NCBI GenBank assembly: GCA_902580265.1
Contig: CACHJY010000003.1
Location: forward strand, 1-64,000
Reading direction: 5' to 3'
Length of the DNA: 64,000 nucleotides
DNA from: an uncultured Alphaproteobacteria bacterium
GTDB lineage: Bacteria; Pseudomonadota; Alphaproteobacteria; Rhodobacterales; Rhodobacteraceae
Of this stretch, positions 54,577 to 63,543 are shown piece after piece (position 1 is the stretch's first letter; every line of letters starts with the position of its first letter). Made by a program: the position numbers and the translations under genes. The notes under the pieces were generated by a model. It was given only the letters and a program-made list of their open reading frames with translations. It had not been told where the DNA came from and made no database searches.

Positions 54577-55539
54577 TTAATACTTAGCAGATATCAACCT
54601 GAAATGTTTATCCATATTTATATTTCTTCCACACATAAGAGCTACGGCAGGCCCTGTAGGGTTAAATTTTTTATTCAAAAGCGATGCGATAGCCACTGCT
54701 CCAGCCCCCTCAACTATTTGTGACTCACGCCAGTAGGCATAGTGAATTCCTTCTGCAATTTCTTTTTCACTTACAAGAACTATCTCATCGACTAGTTCTT
54801 TTGTAAGATCAAAAGTGTATTTATTATTAAGACCAATTCCTCCTGTTAAAGCATCGGCCAAGCTTTCTTCTTCTTTTACAAAAATCGGTTTTCCAGCTTT
54901 TTGAGATTCATACATTGCAGCGCCCCTATCCATAGAAACTCCAATAACTTTTAATTTTGGGTTCAAGCCTTTTAATGCTTTAGCCACTCCACAAATTAGT
55001 CCACCCCCAGACAAGGGCACAAAAGCAAAATTTAGTTCGGGAACTTGTCGATGAATCTCAATGCCCAGGGTTCCCTGACCTGCAATAACATCAATGTTAT
55101 CAAATGGTGAAATGTAGGTCATGCCCTCATCAATTGAAAGTCTATCAGCTTCCATTTGTGCTTCATCTTGATTTGCCCCACTCAATCTTACTTCAGCGCC
55201 TAGAGCTTTTATCCCTTCTATCTTATTTCTAGGTACTAGTTCTGACATGCATATTATACATCTAATTTTCATCAAATTGGCGGCAAAAGCCAGACCTCTA
55301 CCATGGTTTCCAGTAGATAAGGCGACAACTCCTGCTTTTTTGTGTTCCGGCTTAAGGTTTGATATCGCGTTTATAGCACCTCTGATTTTAAAGCTTCCAG
55401 TTACTTGTTGGTTTTCTAATTTTAAATATATTTTTTCACCAATAGCTTTCGATAAAGTCGTTGAAGAAATCACTGGGGTCGTGACTATATGCTTGGAAAC
55501 TATCTTCTCAGCATTTACTATGTCTTGAAATGAAAGCAT
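54577..55539 (-). CDS. Threonine/serine dehydratase-like PLP enzyme
   Basis: A fold type II PLP enzyme of 320 residues. The Schiff-base lysine is Lys51 in TGSFKIRGA, the substrate loop is STGNHGRGLA, and the phosphate-binding glycine loop is PLSGGGLICGVA. The length matches catabolic threonine dehydratase, serine racemase and the ectoine-pathway EutB-type enzymes; there is no ACT regulatory domain, so it is not biosynthetic IlvA. It converges on the ligase gene and diverges from the dehydrogenase at 55623. The exact substrate is uncertain. Confidence 0.88.
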   Translation of the reverse strand: MLSFQDIVNAEKIVSKHIVTTPVISSTTLSKAIGEKIYLKLENQQVTGSFKIRGAINAISNLKPEHKKAGVVALSTGNHGRGLAFAANLMKIRCIICMSELVPRNKIEGIKALGAEVRLSGANQDEAQMEADRLSIDEGMTYISPFDNIDVIAGQGTLGIEIHRQVPELNFAFVPLSGGGLICGVAKALKGLNPKLKVIGVSMDRGAAMYESQKAGKPIFVKEEESLADALTGGIGLNNKYTFDLTKELVDEIVLVSEKEIAEGIHYAYWRESQIVEGAGAVAIASLLNKKFNPTGPAVALMCGRNINMDKHFRLISAKY

Positions 55540-55622
55540 GTTTGTTCGTTTCCACGTTAACTGAGCGCCGGGTTAAAATTATCTTAGTTTTTATTATGGC
55601 TTTTTTTTGATACGATAACAAT

Positions 55623-56477
55623 ATGAACTCAAAAGGCTTTAATAAGGATATTTTAAAAGAGAAAGTTGGATTAGCTGGCTGTGGAAATATGGGCTTACCT
55701 ATGCTTAATTCAATGTTATCAAAAAATATTGATGCACAAGGATATGATATAGAGAGTAAGAAAGCTTTATTAGGCTTAGAAAAAGACTTTGTAAGTTGTA
55801 AGAAGAAGTTTCTTGATGACAGGAATATTATAATTAGCGTTGTTAGAGACGCATCAGATACCAAAGAGTTGTGTCAAGGAACCAATGGGTTGTTTGAGCA
55901 GCAATCTAGTAAAATTTTAATAATTGCTTCAACACTATCTCCAAAGTTCTTAATGAATTTAAAAGAAAAGGCGCCAAAAAACATTACGGTTATTGATGCT
56001 CCCATGTCTGGCGCAACATTTGCTGCTAATGAAGCAAAATTGACCTTTATGGTTGGGTGCGAAAAAAATTTTTTCAATTATATTGAACCTCTCTTAGGAT
56101 TAATGGGCTCTGAAATAAATCATATTGGAAATTATGGATCAGGTATGATGGTGAAAGTTCTAAATAATTTTATCGCCGCAAGTTCTGTTGTATCCGTTAG
56201 GCATGTGTTGCATCAGGCTCAAAAGTTTGGGCTTGATATAGATGCTTTGTTCAGGACTATTGACACTTCTTCTGGTCAAACTTGGTTTGGTACAAATAGA
56301 GCAGATATAGAATGGTTTAAAGAAAACTTCGAAAATGACAATACTATGGGAATTTTAAGAAAGGACGTTTTGGCCTATGTGGATGCTTGTGAAAATGAAG
56401 ACGATAAAGATAAATTCGTTAATGGTGAGTTAAGTAAATCAATTTTAAAGGCTTTAAAAAATATGCCAGCAGCATAG
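55623..56477 (+). CDS. Beta-hydroxyacid dehydrogenase, 3-hydroxyisobutyrate dehydrogenase family
   Basis: A 284-residue NAD(P)-dependent dehydrogenase. The Rossmann motif is VGLAGCGNMGLPML, the substrate-binding block is DAPMSGATFAANEAKLTFMV, and the catalytic lysine is Lys178 in MVKVLNNF. Relatives oxidise 3-hydroxyisobutyrate, tartronate semialdehyde or L-threonate derivatives. It is followed 30 bases later by a HAD hydrolase gene, suggesting a small catabolic operon for a hydroxy acid. Confidence 0.87.
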   Translation: MNSKGFNKDILKEKVGLAGCGNMGLPMLNSMLSKNIDAQGYDIESKKALLGLEKDFVSCKKKFLDDRNIIISVVRDASDTKELCQGTNGLFEQQSSKILIIASTLSPKFLMNLKEKAPKNITVIDAPMSGATFAANEAKLTFMVGCEKNFFNYIEPLLGLMGSEINHIGNYGSGMMVKVLNNFIAASSVVSVRHVLHQAQKFGLDIDALFRTIDTSSGQTWFGTNRADIEWFKENFENDNTMGILRKDVLAYVDACENEDDKDKFVNGELSKSILKALKNMPAA

Positions 56478-56507
56478 TAATCAAGGGACTTATTTTAGGA
56501 AATTTTT

Positions 56508-57227
56508 ATGAATAATGTTAGAGCACTAACTTTTGATACTGGTGGAACTATATTGGATTGGCATTCGGGCTTTAAAGAAGCATTTAGAATGATTGGTAAA
56601 AGATATAATTATTTTAAAGATTGGGAATTTTTGGCAAATGAGCTTCGAAGAAGGAGTTTAAAGTCGATGCTTAACTTAGGAGAAAATGAAACTCCCAACT
56701 ATAACTTTGATGATGCACATAAGTTTATTCTCTTGGACCTAATAAATGAGCATAATTTAACTAAATTTACAGAAGAGGATATAAACTATATTGCATATGA
56801 GACTCCACACAATTTCAAATGTTGGAGTGATTTTCCTGAAATGCTGCCTAAGCTGAGAGAAATGTACATCGTTTGTTCATTTACTATCCTTAGCTATCGA
56901 ATAATCATAGATACGGCTCGAAAAAATGGCCTTTCGTGGGATGCTGTTTTTTCATGTGAGGGTATTAAAAAATATAAATTACTTCCAGAAGCTTATCAAA
57001 CGGTGGCGCAGAATCTCCAATTGGAACCAGAGCAGTGCTTGATGGTTGCTTGCCATAACTTTGATCTAGATGCAGCAAAAAGGGTCGGCTTCAAAACAGC
57101 TTTTGTTAGACGGCCCGATGAATGGGGAGCGGAAGGGCCACCTGACCCAACCCCTAATCCCAATCACGATATAATTGTTGATAATTTTCCTGATCTGTTG
57201 AAAAAATTAGAGAAGAATTTGTGTTGA
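56508..57227 (+). CDS. HAD-superfamily hydrolase, haloacid dehalogenase type II-like
   Basis: A 239-residue HAD protein. The nucleophile is Asp10 in ALTFDTGGTILDW, with threonine at the usual +2 acid-base position as in dehalogenases rather than phosphatases. The lysine motif is in CEGIKKYKLLPEAYQ and the acidic motif in MVACHNFDLDAAKRVGFKTAFVRR-type, here split as MVACHNFDLDAAKR. The pattern fits L-2-haloacid dehalogenases and their many non-dehalogenating relatives. Ribosome binding site TTAGGA lies 8 bases upstream. It is probably co-transcribed with the dehydrogenase. Confidence 0.85.
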   Translation: MNNVRALTFDTGGTILDWHSGFKEAFRMIGKRYNYFKDWEFLANELRRRSLKSMLNLGENETPNYNFDDAHKFILLDLINEHNLTKFTEEDINYIAYETPHNFKCWSDFPEMLPKLREMYIVCSFTILSYRIIIDTARKNGLSWDAVFSCEGIKKYKLLPEAYQTVAQNLQLEPEQCLMVACHNFDLDAAKRVGFKTAFVRRPDEWGAEGPPDPTPNPNHDIIVDNFPDLLKKLEKNLC

Positions 57228-57247
57228 AACTAAAGACAAACCACTGT

Positions 57248-58015
57248 TTATTTCTTTGAGAAATCATCAGCCATTCTTAATGAGTTCATAAACTCAGCTC
57301 GCCTGAGAACCAAATACAAAATAAGTTGGACTAGAGGTTGTTCACTTTTTAAATTTTTTTCAATTAAATCTTCATCAATTGTCCTGATAAGACAGCTTTC
57401 CAAAGCAAACGCGCTGTTATTATGTTTTTTGCCTCTTATCAATGTACTTTCTCCAAAGCATGTTCCCATTGTTAAAGTAGCTAATTCTCTATTATTTTTT
57501 GTAAATAATTGTACGCTCCCTTTTTCCAAGAAATACATTCTATTATTTGAGAAACCACTTCTGAAAATCCAGGTACCTTCTTCAAACTTTCTAAGCTTTG
57601 TCTCTTTCTCGTTTTTTAAAAGAAATTTCTCTTCAAAAAGTAGGGGTGCTTTATCATCATCAGAAACTTGAAAAATTCTTCTTAAGCTATATTTTATAAT
57701 GGATTTTACTAGAGGCCCTGCGCTATTAATTTGACTTCTTACTGGATCGCCAGACAGGCGGTAAAGATCAACTTTTTTATAGCGCCTATACTTTAGTTCA
57801 TTTGGTCGGCCCAGGATTGTTTCCGCGACACCTATGGGATCGTTGGGTTTTAATAGCTGTGTAAATTTATTTGCCCCATAGCTTAATAGTTCCCCACTTT
57901 TGATGATGTAGCATGCGTCTCGGCAATTGAAATCTATCTCACAATCCTCCGAAAGTGTTAGTTCGCTAATATACTCTTCGGGTACACTTTTTATTAGTTC
58001 AGAGATCTTTAACAT
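57248..58015 (-). CDS. Protein with two cyclic-nucleotide-binding-like domains
   Basis: A 255-residue soluble protein with two domains of the CRP-type beta-roll. The second is clearer (KFEEGTWIFRSGFSNNRMYFLEKGSVQLF, then ELATLTMGTCFGESTLI, with FGE in the phosphate-cassette position). The first is diverged (ACYIIKSGELLSY; KPNDPIGVAETILGR). No DNA-binding helix-turn-helix follows, so it is not a standard CRP/FNR regulator. The second domain lacks an evident R-S/A ending of the cassette, so nucleotide binding is doubtful. It lies 90 bases downstream of bmt and may share its transcript. Confidence 0.75.
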   Translation of the reverse strand: MLKISELIKSVPEEYISELTLSEDCEIDFNCRDACYIIKSGELLSYGANKFTQLLKPNDPIGVAETILGRPNELKYRRYKKVDLYRLSGDPVRSQINSAGPLVKSIIKYSLRRIFQVSDDDKAPLLFEEKFLLKNEKETKLRKFEEGTWIFRSGFSNNRMYFLEKGSVQLFTKNNRELATLTMGTCFGESTLIRGKKHNNSAFALESCLIRTIDEDLIEKNLKSEQPLVQLILYLVLRRAEFMNSLRMADDFSKK

Positions 58016-58105
58016 TTTTTAGAAGAAACTATTTTATTGCACTGTTATTAGCGATACGAAGACAAAAAATCAATAGCCTAATAAGTTCGGAATTGCTCTT
58101 AAAAT

Positions 58106-59113
58106 TTATAAGTTTCTCTTTCTCAAGCTAGACCTTTTAATGCTCTTTTTACTTTTGTCAGTCTCTTGCCACGGTCGTCCTAGTTGTGAAAAATGCTCTT
58201 CTGCGGAATAGGTTGCTGAAATGGGTGCTTTCTCTAACGAGTTTCGCATCGCTCGAATATGTCGAGCCGTTGTACCACAACAACCACCAATTATTTTTGC
58301 TCCGGCTGTAAATGCCATTAGCGCGTATCTGCTCATTATCTCAGGTGTTCCACTGTAAACTATTTTTCCTTCTTGATAAGAAGGTATGCCACAATTTCCT
58401 TTTGCAATGATAGGTAGATCGATATTTTGATTTTTTTTTATTTGTAATACAGTATCTACCATCTCAGAAGGCCCCACGCCACAGTTTGCACCATAAGAAG
58501 AGAGGTTACTATCCTCACAGAAGCGCACAAAGGTTTCGGGACCTATACCCATCATGGTTGATCCATGGGTATCAAAGCTTAAAGTACAGCAAGTTGGTAA
58601 CCCTGTTCGGTTCGCAGCATCTATTGCAGCCTTCAATTCATCAAGCGCGGATATTGTCTCAATCCAAATCATATCTGCTCCACCGCTTTTCAAAGCATCC
58701 ATTTGCTCATGAAAAATCTCAACTGCATCATCATAAGTGAGCAATCCTAGAGGTTCAAATAGCTCTCCTGTTGGTCCTACTGAGCCAGCAACTAATTTTG
58801 TTTCTTGAAATTTATCGGCACATTCTTTAGCAATTTCAGAAGCTATAAAATTTATTTCTGCAACTTTCTTTTCTGCATTATGTAATCTCAATCTACAACT
58901 TGAGCCACCAAAAGAATTTGTGAGAATTAACTGAGATCCTGCCTCCAGAAAATCTGTATGAAGTTCAAAAATTTTATTAGGCTGATTTAAATTCCAAAGT
59001 TCTGGAGCGTCTCCTGTTAACAGACCTTTAAGGAACAAATTAGTGCCTGTGGCTCCATCAGTTAGAAGAAACTTGTCCTCTAAAAGTCGATCAAAACTAG
59101 ATTCTAAAAGCAT
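58106..59113 (-). CDS. bmt: Betaine-homocysteine S-methyltransferase-like enzyme
   Basis: Moves a methyl group, most likely from glycine betaine, to homocysteine, giving methionine and dimethylglycine. The zinc-binding cysteines of the family are present: Cys211 in GANCGVGP and Cys278-Cys279 in IIGGCCGTTARHI. The N-terminal LTDGATGTNLFLKGL and NSFGGSSCRLRLHN blocks match. The length of 335 matches the short alphaproteobacterial enzyme. It is 9 bases downstream of metY and one gene away from the dimethylglycine/sarcosine dehydrogenase that would use its product. Confidence 0.87.
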   Translation of the reverse strand: MLLESSFDRLLEDKFLLTDGATGTNLFLKGLLTGDAPELWNLNQPNKIFELHTDFLEAGSQLILTNSFGGSSCRLRLHNAEKKVAEINFIASEIAKECADKFQETKLVAGSVGPTGELFEPLGLLTYDDAVEIFHEQMDALKSGGADMIWIETISALDELKAAIDAANRTGLPTCCTLSFDTHGSTMMGIGPETFVRFCEDSNLSSYGANCGVGPSEMVDTVLQIKKNQNIDLPIIAKGNCGIPSYQEGKIVYSGTPEIMSRYALMAFTAGAKIIGGCCGTTARHIRAMRNSLEKAPISATYSAEEHFSQLGRPWQETDKSKKSIKRSSLRKRNL

Positions 59114-59122
59114 ATTAAAGGG

Positions 59123-60430
59123 TTACTTTTTATCTGCAATTTTAAGTGCTTGGTCTATATCTGCAATTATATCATCTATATGTTCAATACCAACTGCTAG
59201 CCTAATATATCCAGGAGTAACGCCTGCTTTAAATTGATCTTGCAGTGAAAGTTGGGAATGGGTAGTTGATGAAGGATGAATTGCTAGAGTACGTGTGTCA
59301 CCAATATTAGCAACATGATAAACCATCTTAAGATTATCAATAAATTCCTTGCCCGCATCGGCGCCTCCACGTAAAACCATTCCAACAATTGGGCCATAAC
59401 CAGTTTTAAGATATTTATCAGCTGTTGCTTTATCTTTCCCTTCAAAAAGAGATGGATAAATGACTTGTTGTACTGCTTTGTGCTTCAAAAGATAGTTTGC
59501 CAACTTTTCTGCATTTTCTTGATGCGCTTTAAAACGTAATGGGAGTGTCTCAAGTCCTTGAATTATATTAAATGAGTTCATTGGAGATACTGCTGAACCT
59601 AGGTCCCGTAACAAAACCACTCTGGCTCTGACAGCGAAAGCAATGGGCGCACCTAATGCTTCAGGCACCAATTGTCCCCAAACGGCTCCATGATAGCTTT
59701 CATCTGGTTGATTAAATAATGGTTGTCTTTTAGGATTTGCCGTCCAGTCAAAGTTCCCGCTATCAACTATAATTCCGCCTATAGAATTACCATGCCCACC
59801 TATATACTTTGTTAGTGAATGGATCACAATTGCTGCACCATGTTCGATTGGCCGACAGGTTAGTGGAGAGACCGTATTATCTATAATTAAAGGTATGCCC
59901 AATTCTCTACCTATACTAGCAACTTCTTCAATTGGAAAAACTTTCAATTTAGGATTTGGAACTGTTTCTCCAAAAAAAGCTCTAGTTTTTTCATCTACAA
60001 GCTCCCCAAATGTTTCAGGTTTTTCGGGATCGGCAAAGCGAACTTCAATTCCGAACTGCTTAAACGTGTTCACAAATAAATTCCAAGTTCCACCATAAAG
60101 GTGAGGCGAAGAGACAATATTATCTCCTGCACTGCATAAATTTTGAATTGCTAAAGCAGTTGCTGAAGAACCTGAAGATAGAGCAAGTGCTGCAGCTCCT
60201 CCTTCTATTGAAGCAACTCTTTCTTCAAGAACCGCGTTAGTTGGGTTCATTATACGCGTGTAGATATTGCCCAGTTCTTTTAGGGCAAACAGATTAGCTG
60301 CATGTTCTGTATTTTTAAATTGATAGCTAGTTGTTTGATATATAGGAACAGCTACGGCGTTTGTATTGGTGTCGCTTCTATATTGTCCACCGTGTAGAAC
60401 CAAAGTTTCTGCATTTGTATAATTAGACAT
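59123..60430 (-). CDS. metY: O-acetylhomoserine sulfhydrylase
   Basis: A PLP enzyme that makes homocysteine from O-acetylhomoserine and sulfide. The PLP lysine is Lys208 in HSLTKYIGGHGN; the cofactor-binding blocks SSGSSATALAIQNLCSAGD, YGGTWNLF and LIIDNTVSPLTCRPIEHGA are typical. The length of 435 matches MetY rather than the shorter MetZ or MetB. It is the first gene of the metY-bmt pair, supplying homocysteine for methylation, and is divergent from an Lrp-type regulator. Palindromes between the two genes are the likely control sites. Confidence 0.93.
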   Translation of the reverse strand: MSNYTNAETLVLHGGQYRSDTNTNAVAVPIYQTTSYQFKNTEHAANLFALKELGNIYTRIMNPTNAVLEERVASIEGGAAALALSSGSSATALAIQNLCSAGDNIVSSPHLYGGTWNLFVNTFKQFGIEVRFADPEKPETFGELVDEKTRAFFGETVPNPKLKVFPIEEVASIGRELGIPLIIDNTVSPLTCRPIEHGAAIVIHSLTKYIGGHGNSIGGIIVDSGNFDWTANPKRQPLFNQPDESYHGAVWGQLVPEALGAPIAFAVRARVVLLRDLGSAVSPMNSFNIIQGLETLPLRFKAHQENAEKLANYLLKHKAVQQVIYPSLFEGKDKATADKYLKTGYGPIVGMVLRGGADAGKEFIDNLKMVYHVANIGDTRTLAIHPSSTTHSQLSLQDQFKAGVTPGYIRLAVGIEHIDDIIADIDQALKIADKK

Positions 60431-60462
60431 ATTTCACCTCAATAAATTTTTGTAGACAATAG

Positions 60463-60546
60463 GAAAAATTTTCTTAAATATAAATAAATATTTAGAAAAT
60501 ATACTAAATTATTTAATATTTAATGATTTATTAGAAAATTTTTCTA
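60463..60546. promoter_or_regulatory. Candidate Lrp-type operators between metY and the regulator gene
   Basis: The very AT-rich 136-base gap holds TAGAAAA-T-TTTTCTA (60532-60546, perfect arms), GAAAA-A-TTTTC (60463-60473) and TTTAG-N8-CTAAA (60491-60508). Multiple related palindromes between divergent genes are typical of Lrp/AsnC control. No SAM-II riboswitch fold was found here. Confidence 0.5.
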
Positions 60547-60566
60547 TTATCTGGAATAAAAAAAGA

Positions 60567-61019
60567 ATGGATGACATTGACAGAAAACTTTTAACCCTAC
60601 TTCAAATAAACGCAGATTTACCTTTATCCGAAATCGCAAAGAGAGTAGGTATTTCAGCTACTCCCTGCTGGAATCGGATTAAAAAGCTGGAAGAGCAAGG
60701 CGTCATTAAATACAAAGTATCACTCGTTGACAAAGAAAAGGTAGGTTACTCTGTTACGGTTTTTCTCTCTATCTCAGTAAGTAACCATAACTCAGATTGG
60801 TATGCTGAGTTCGAGAAAGTTGTGATGAGTTACAACAACATTTTAGAAGTACATCGATTAACCGGATCGAGCGCAGACTACTTGTTAAAAATCATTGCAA
60901 AGAGTATTGAAGAATATGACGCCTTTCAGCAACGATTAATATCTGAGATCCAATTTGCTGGTATGTCCTCAAGCATATCTTTGAAAGAGGTGAAAAACAG
61001 CAAGCAGATACCAGTATAA
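60567..61019 (+). CDS. Lrp/AsnC-family transcriptional regulator
   Basis: A 150-residue regulator: an N-terminal helix-turn-helix (DRKLLTLLQINADLPLSEIA, VGISATPCWNRIKKLEEQGV) and a C-terminal RAM ligand-binding domain (VTVFLSISVS, HRLTGSSADYLLKIIAKS). Lrp proteins form octamers and respond to amino acids. Divergent placement from metY-bmt and convergence on the dehydrogenase gene suggest that it senses methionine or a related amino acid; that is inference. Confidence 0.92.
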   Translation: MDDIDRKLLTLLQINADLPLSEIAKRVGISATPCWNRIKKLEEQGVIKYKVSLVDKEKVGYSVTVFLSISVSNHNSDWYAEFEKVVMSYNNILEVHRLTGSSADYLLKIIAKSIEEYDAFQQRLISEIQFAGMSSSISLKEVKNSKQIPV

Positions 61020-61025
61020 CACTTG

Positions 61026-63479
61026 CTATAAACGCATTCTCGATCCTTCAGGATCCCAAGGACTATTACAAAGAACTACACAGCGCTTTTCCTTTCCTAC
61101 TATATGAGTTTTAAGTTCTATGCCTGGTTCAGAAAACTCTGGTTCAACAAAAGCCATTGCCAATGATTTGCCAACATTATGGCCATAACCACCTGATGTT
61201 GTCATGCCAATTCGTTTATTATTTTTGGACCATATAGGTTCATACCCATTTGCCTCCACTTCTGCATCTTTAATTTCTAAGGTGATTAAAGTTTTTTGAA
61301 GTGCTTTTTCTCCTTCTGATAGTTCCTTTAAAGCTGGTGTCTTCCCTACAAACTCCACATTTTTGCCCCTGGATATCCATCGATTTAGCCCTGTTTCGCC
61401 TGGTGTATAGGCTTGCATGAATTCGTAATTCCAAATTCCAAAACTTTTTTCTAGTCTCAGAGTATTAAGAGCATAATAGCCATATTCTTGGACACCAAGG
61501 TCTTTGCCTTGAGAAATAAGTAATTCTCGTAGAGCGTTCAATTCTAAAGCATGACAATTTATCTCGTAACCAAGTTCACCTGCAACTGACAATCGTGCGA
61601 TTTTTGTCTTAATTAGTCCAATGTCGATTTCATTACATGACATGAACTTTAAATTCTCATTAGATACGTCAAAGTTTGTTAATCTTTCAAGCAATTTTCT
61701 AGAATTTGGACCTGAAATTGCGTAGCCGCCAATATTATCACTTATATCTAGTAGCGATATCTCTCCATCTGTGTGAATACTTTTAATTCCACCTGGTAAA
61801 TGATCATGAAACCATCTCAAATGCCACTCTCTCAGATAATAGCTTCCCATAATCCAAAAAACATTATTCCCCCAGTTTAAGCATGTCAGATCTCCCTTGA
61901 GTCTTCCATCATGCCCTAGCATTACCGCAAGCTTTACTTTTTTGTTGCTCGGTATGTCGGTAGCTAATAGTTGATTTAGCCACATCTCAGCCCCTGGCCC
62001 CTTTATTTCAAATCGACTAAACCCAGAACTATCTAATATTCCAGCATTTTCCCTCACATTAAGGTGTTCTTTTTTTACAATTTCAAAAGCATTTGAGCGT
62101 TTTAAACTGGGTGTTTCCTTGAAATTTTTTGGTCCAAATAATAATGGTATCTCAAGCCCCCAACTGTTACCAAATATTGCCCCATTATTCTTTTGAATGT
62201 TCCACACGGCTGTTCGTTTCAGATCTCTGCCTGCTGGTAGCTGCTCATTAGGGTAGCTCATAACAAACCGCCTGCTGTAAAATTGACCTGTTGTTTGCTT
62301 TATATATTCTCTATTTGAAGCAAAATCACCATATCGAGCTATATCCATAGACCATGGATCAGATTCGGTTTCTCCAAAGATCATCCACTCAGCAAGTGTT
62401 TTTCCAACGCCACCTCCCTGAAGAAAGCCTGCCATAACTCCACAAGCAAGCCAGTAGTTTTTAATACCTTTCACAGGCCCTACCAAGGGGTTGCCATCTG
62501 GAGAAAATGTGAACGCTCCGTTTACCCAATTTTTTATCCCAACATTTTTTAAGTCTGGATACCTTTCAAAAGAGAGAGCCAATTCATTCTCTAATCTATC
62601 AAAGTCCTCTTTAAATAACTCCATCCCAAAGTCCCAAGGCGCTCCATCTAGGGCCCAATGCTCATGATTAATTTCGTAAATACCAACCAAAATACCTTGA
62701 TCCCATTGTCTCATGTATGTGAAACCCTCAAGATCTACAGTCATCGGAACCTCAAAATCCATCGCCTCTATAGTAGGAATACTTTCAGTAACCAAGTAAT
62801 GATGTTTTAAGGGTGAAATTGGCAAATTCAATCCTGCCATCTGTCCTACTTGCTTTGCCCAAAGCCCGCCCGCATTCACTACATGCTCAGTAACTAGCGC
62901 TCCTTTTTCGGTGTGTACTTCCCAACATCCGTCAACTCTCTGTTTTAATTCATTTACCTTATTATTCTCAATTACTTCAGCTCCATATTTTTTTGCAGCT
63001 TTAGCATATGCCCAAACGGTGCCTGTCGTATCAACATAGCCCTCTCTATCTGCCCACAGCCCACCCAAAACTCCTTTTGTATCCATTATCGGACATTTGT
63101 TTTTTATCTCCTCTGGGGTCATAAGATAAACGTCTTCTATACCAATAGTTTGATATGTTCTATATGCCGATTGAAGCCATTCCCACCTATCAGAAGTACT
63201 CGCAATTGTTATACCTCCAGTCATATGCAATCCAATGTCCTGACCGCTTTCTTCTTGAATTTTTGAAAGTAAATCTAGGGTATATCCCTGCAATGCTGAC
63301 ATGTTTGGGTCAGCATTCAAAGCGTGCACCCCCCCAGCAGCATGCCAGCTAGAACCTGCAGCTAAAACGGATCTCTCTAGAACAACACAATCAGTCCAAC
63401 CATTTTTAGCGAGGTGATATAGAACAGAAACGCCAACAACTCCTCCACCTATTATAACGACTTGATACCTATCTTTCAT
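61026..63479 (-). CDS. Dimethylglycine/sarcosine dehydrogenase-like flavoprotein with GcvT domain
   Basis: An 817-residue fusion: an N-terminal FAD oxidoreductase (VVIIGGGVVGVSVLYHLA; covalent-type FAD site with His46 in GSSWHAAGGVH) and a C-terminal aminomethyltransferase (GcvT) part (SGFSRFEIKGPGAEMWLNQL; LSVAGELGYEINCHALELNA; FVGKTPALKELSEGEK). This is the architecture of enzymes that demethylate dimethylglycine or sarcosine and pass the methylene group to tetrahydrofolate. With Bmt nearby, dimethylglycine is the best guess, but sarcosine and other N-methyl amines fit the family. Its stop lies 6 bases from the regulator's. Confidence 0.88.
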   Translation of the reverse strand: MKDRYQVVIIGGGVVGVSVLYHLAKNGWTDCVVLERSVLAAGSSWHAAGGVHALNADPNMSALQGYTLDLLSKIQEESGQDIGLHMTGGITIASTSDRWEWLQSAYRTYQTIGIEDVYLMTPEEIKNKCPIMDTKGVLGGLWADREGYVDTTGTVWAYAKAAKKYGAEVIENNKVNELKQRVDGCWEVHTEKGALVTEHVVNAGGLWAKQVGQMAGLNLPISPLKHHYLVTESIPTIEAMDFEVPMTVDLEGFTYMRQWDQGILVGIYEINHEHWALDGAPWDFGMELFKEDFDRLENELALSFERYPDLKNVGIKNWVNGAFTFSPDGNPLVGPVKGIKNYWLACGVMAGFLQGGGVGKTLAEWMIFGETESDPWSMDIARYGDFASNREYIKQTTGQFYSRRFVMSYPNEQLPAGRDLKRTAVWNIQKNNGAIFGNSWGLEIPLLFGPKNFKETPSLKRSNAFEIVKKEHLNVRENAGILDSSGFSRFEIKGPGAEMWLNQLLATDIPSNKKVKLAVMLGHDGRLKGDLTCLNWGNNVFWIMGSYYLREWHLRWFHDHLPGGIKSIHTDGEISLLDISDNIGGYAISGPNSRKLLERLTNFDVSNENLKFMSCNEIDIGLIKTKIARLSVAGELGYEINCHALELNALRELLISQGKDLGVQEYGYYALNTLRLEKSFGIWNYEFMQAYTPGETGLNRWISRGKNVEFVGKTPALKELSEGEKALQKTLITLEIKDAEVEANGYEPIWSKNNKRIGMTTSGGYGHNVGKSLAMAFVEPEFSEPGIELKTHIVGKEKRCVVLCNSPWDPEGSRMRL

Positions 63480-63543
63480 ACTTTCCCCCTTTAAGAAAAA
63501 ATATTTTTCTCCAATTTTGATTACTTAAGTTGAAACTAATAAA

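Noticed and set aside
60431..60566. SAM-II riboswitch before metY
   Set aside because: This is a common place for it in alphaproteobacteria, but I could not find the pseudoknot pattern; only AT-rich palindromes are present.
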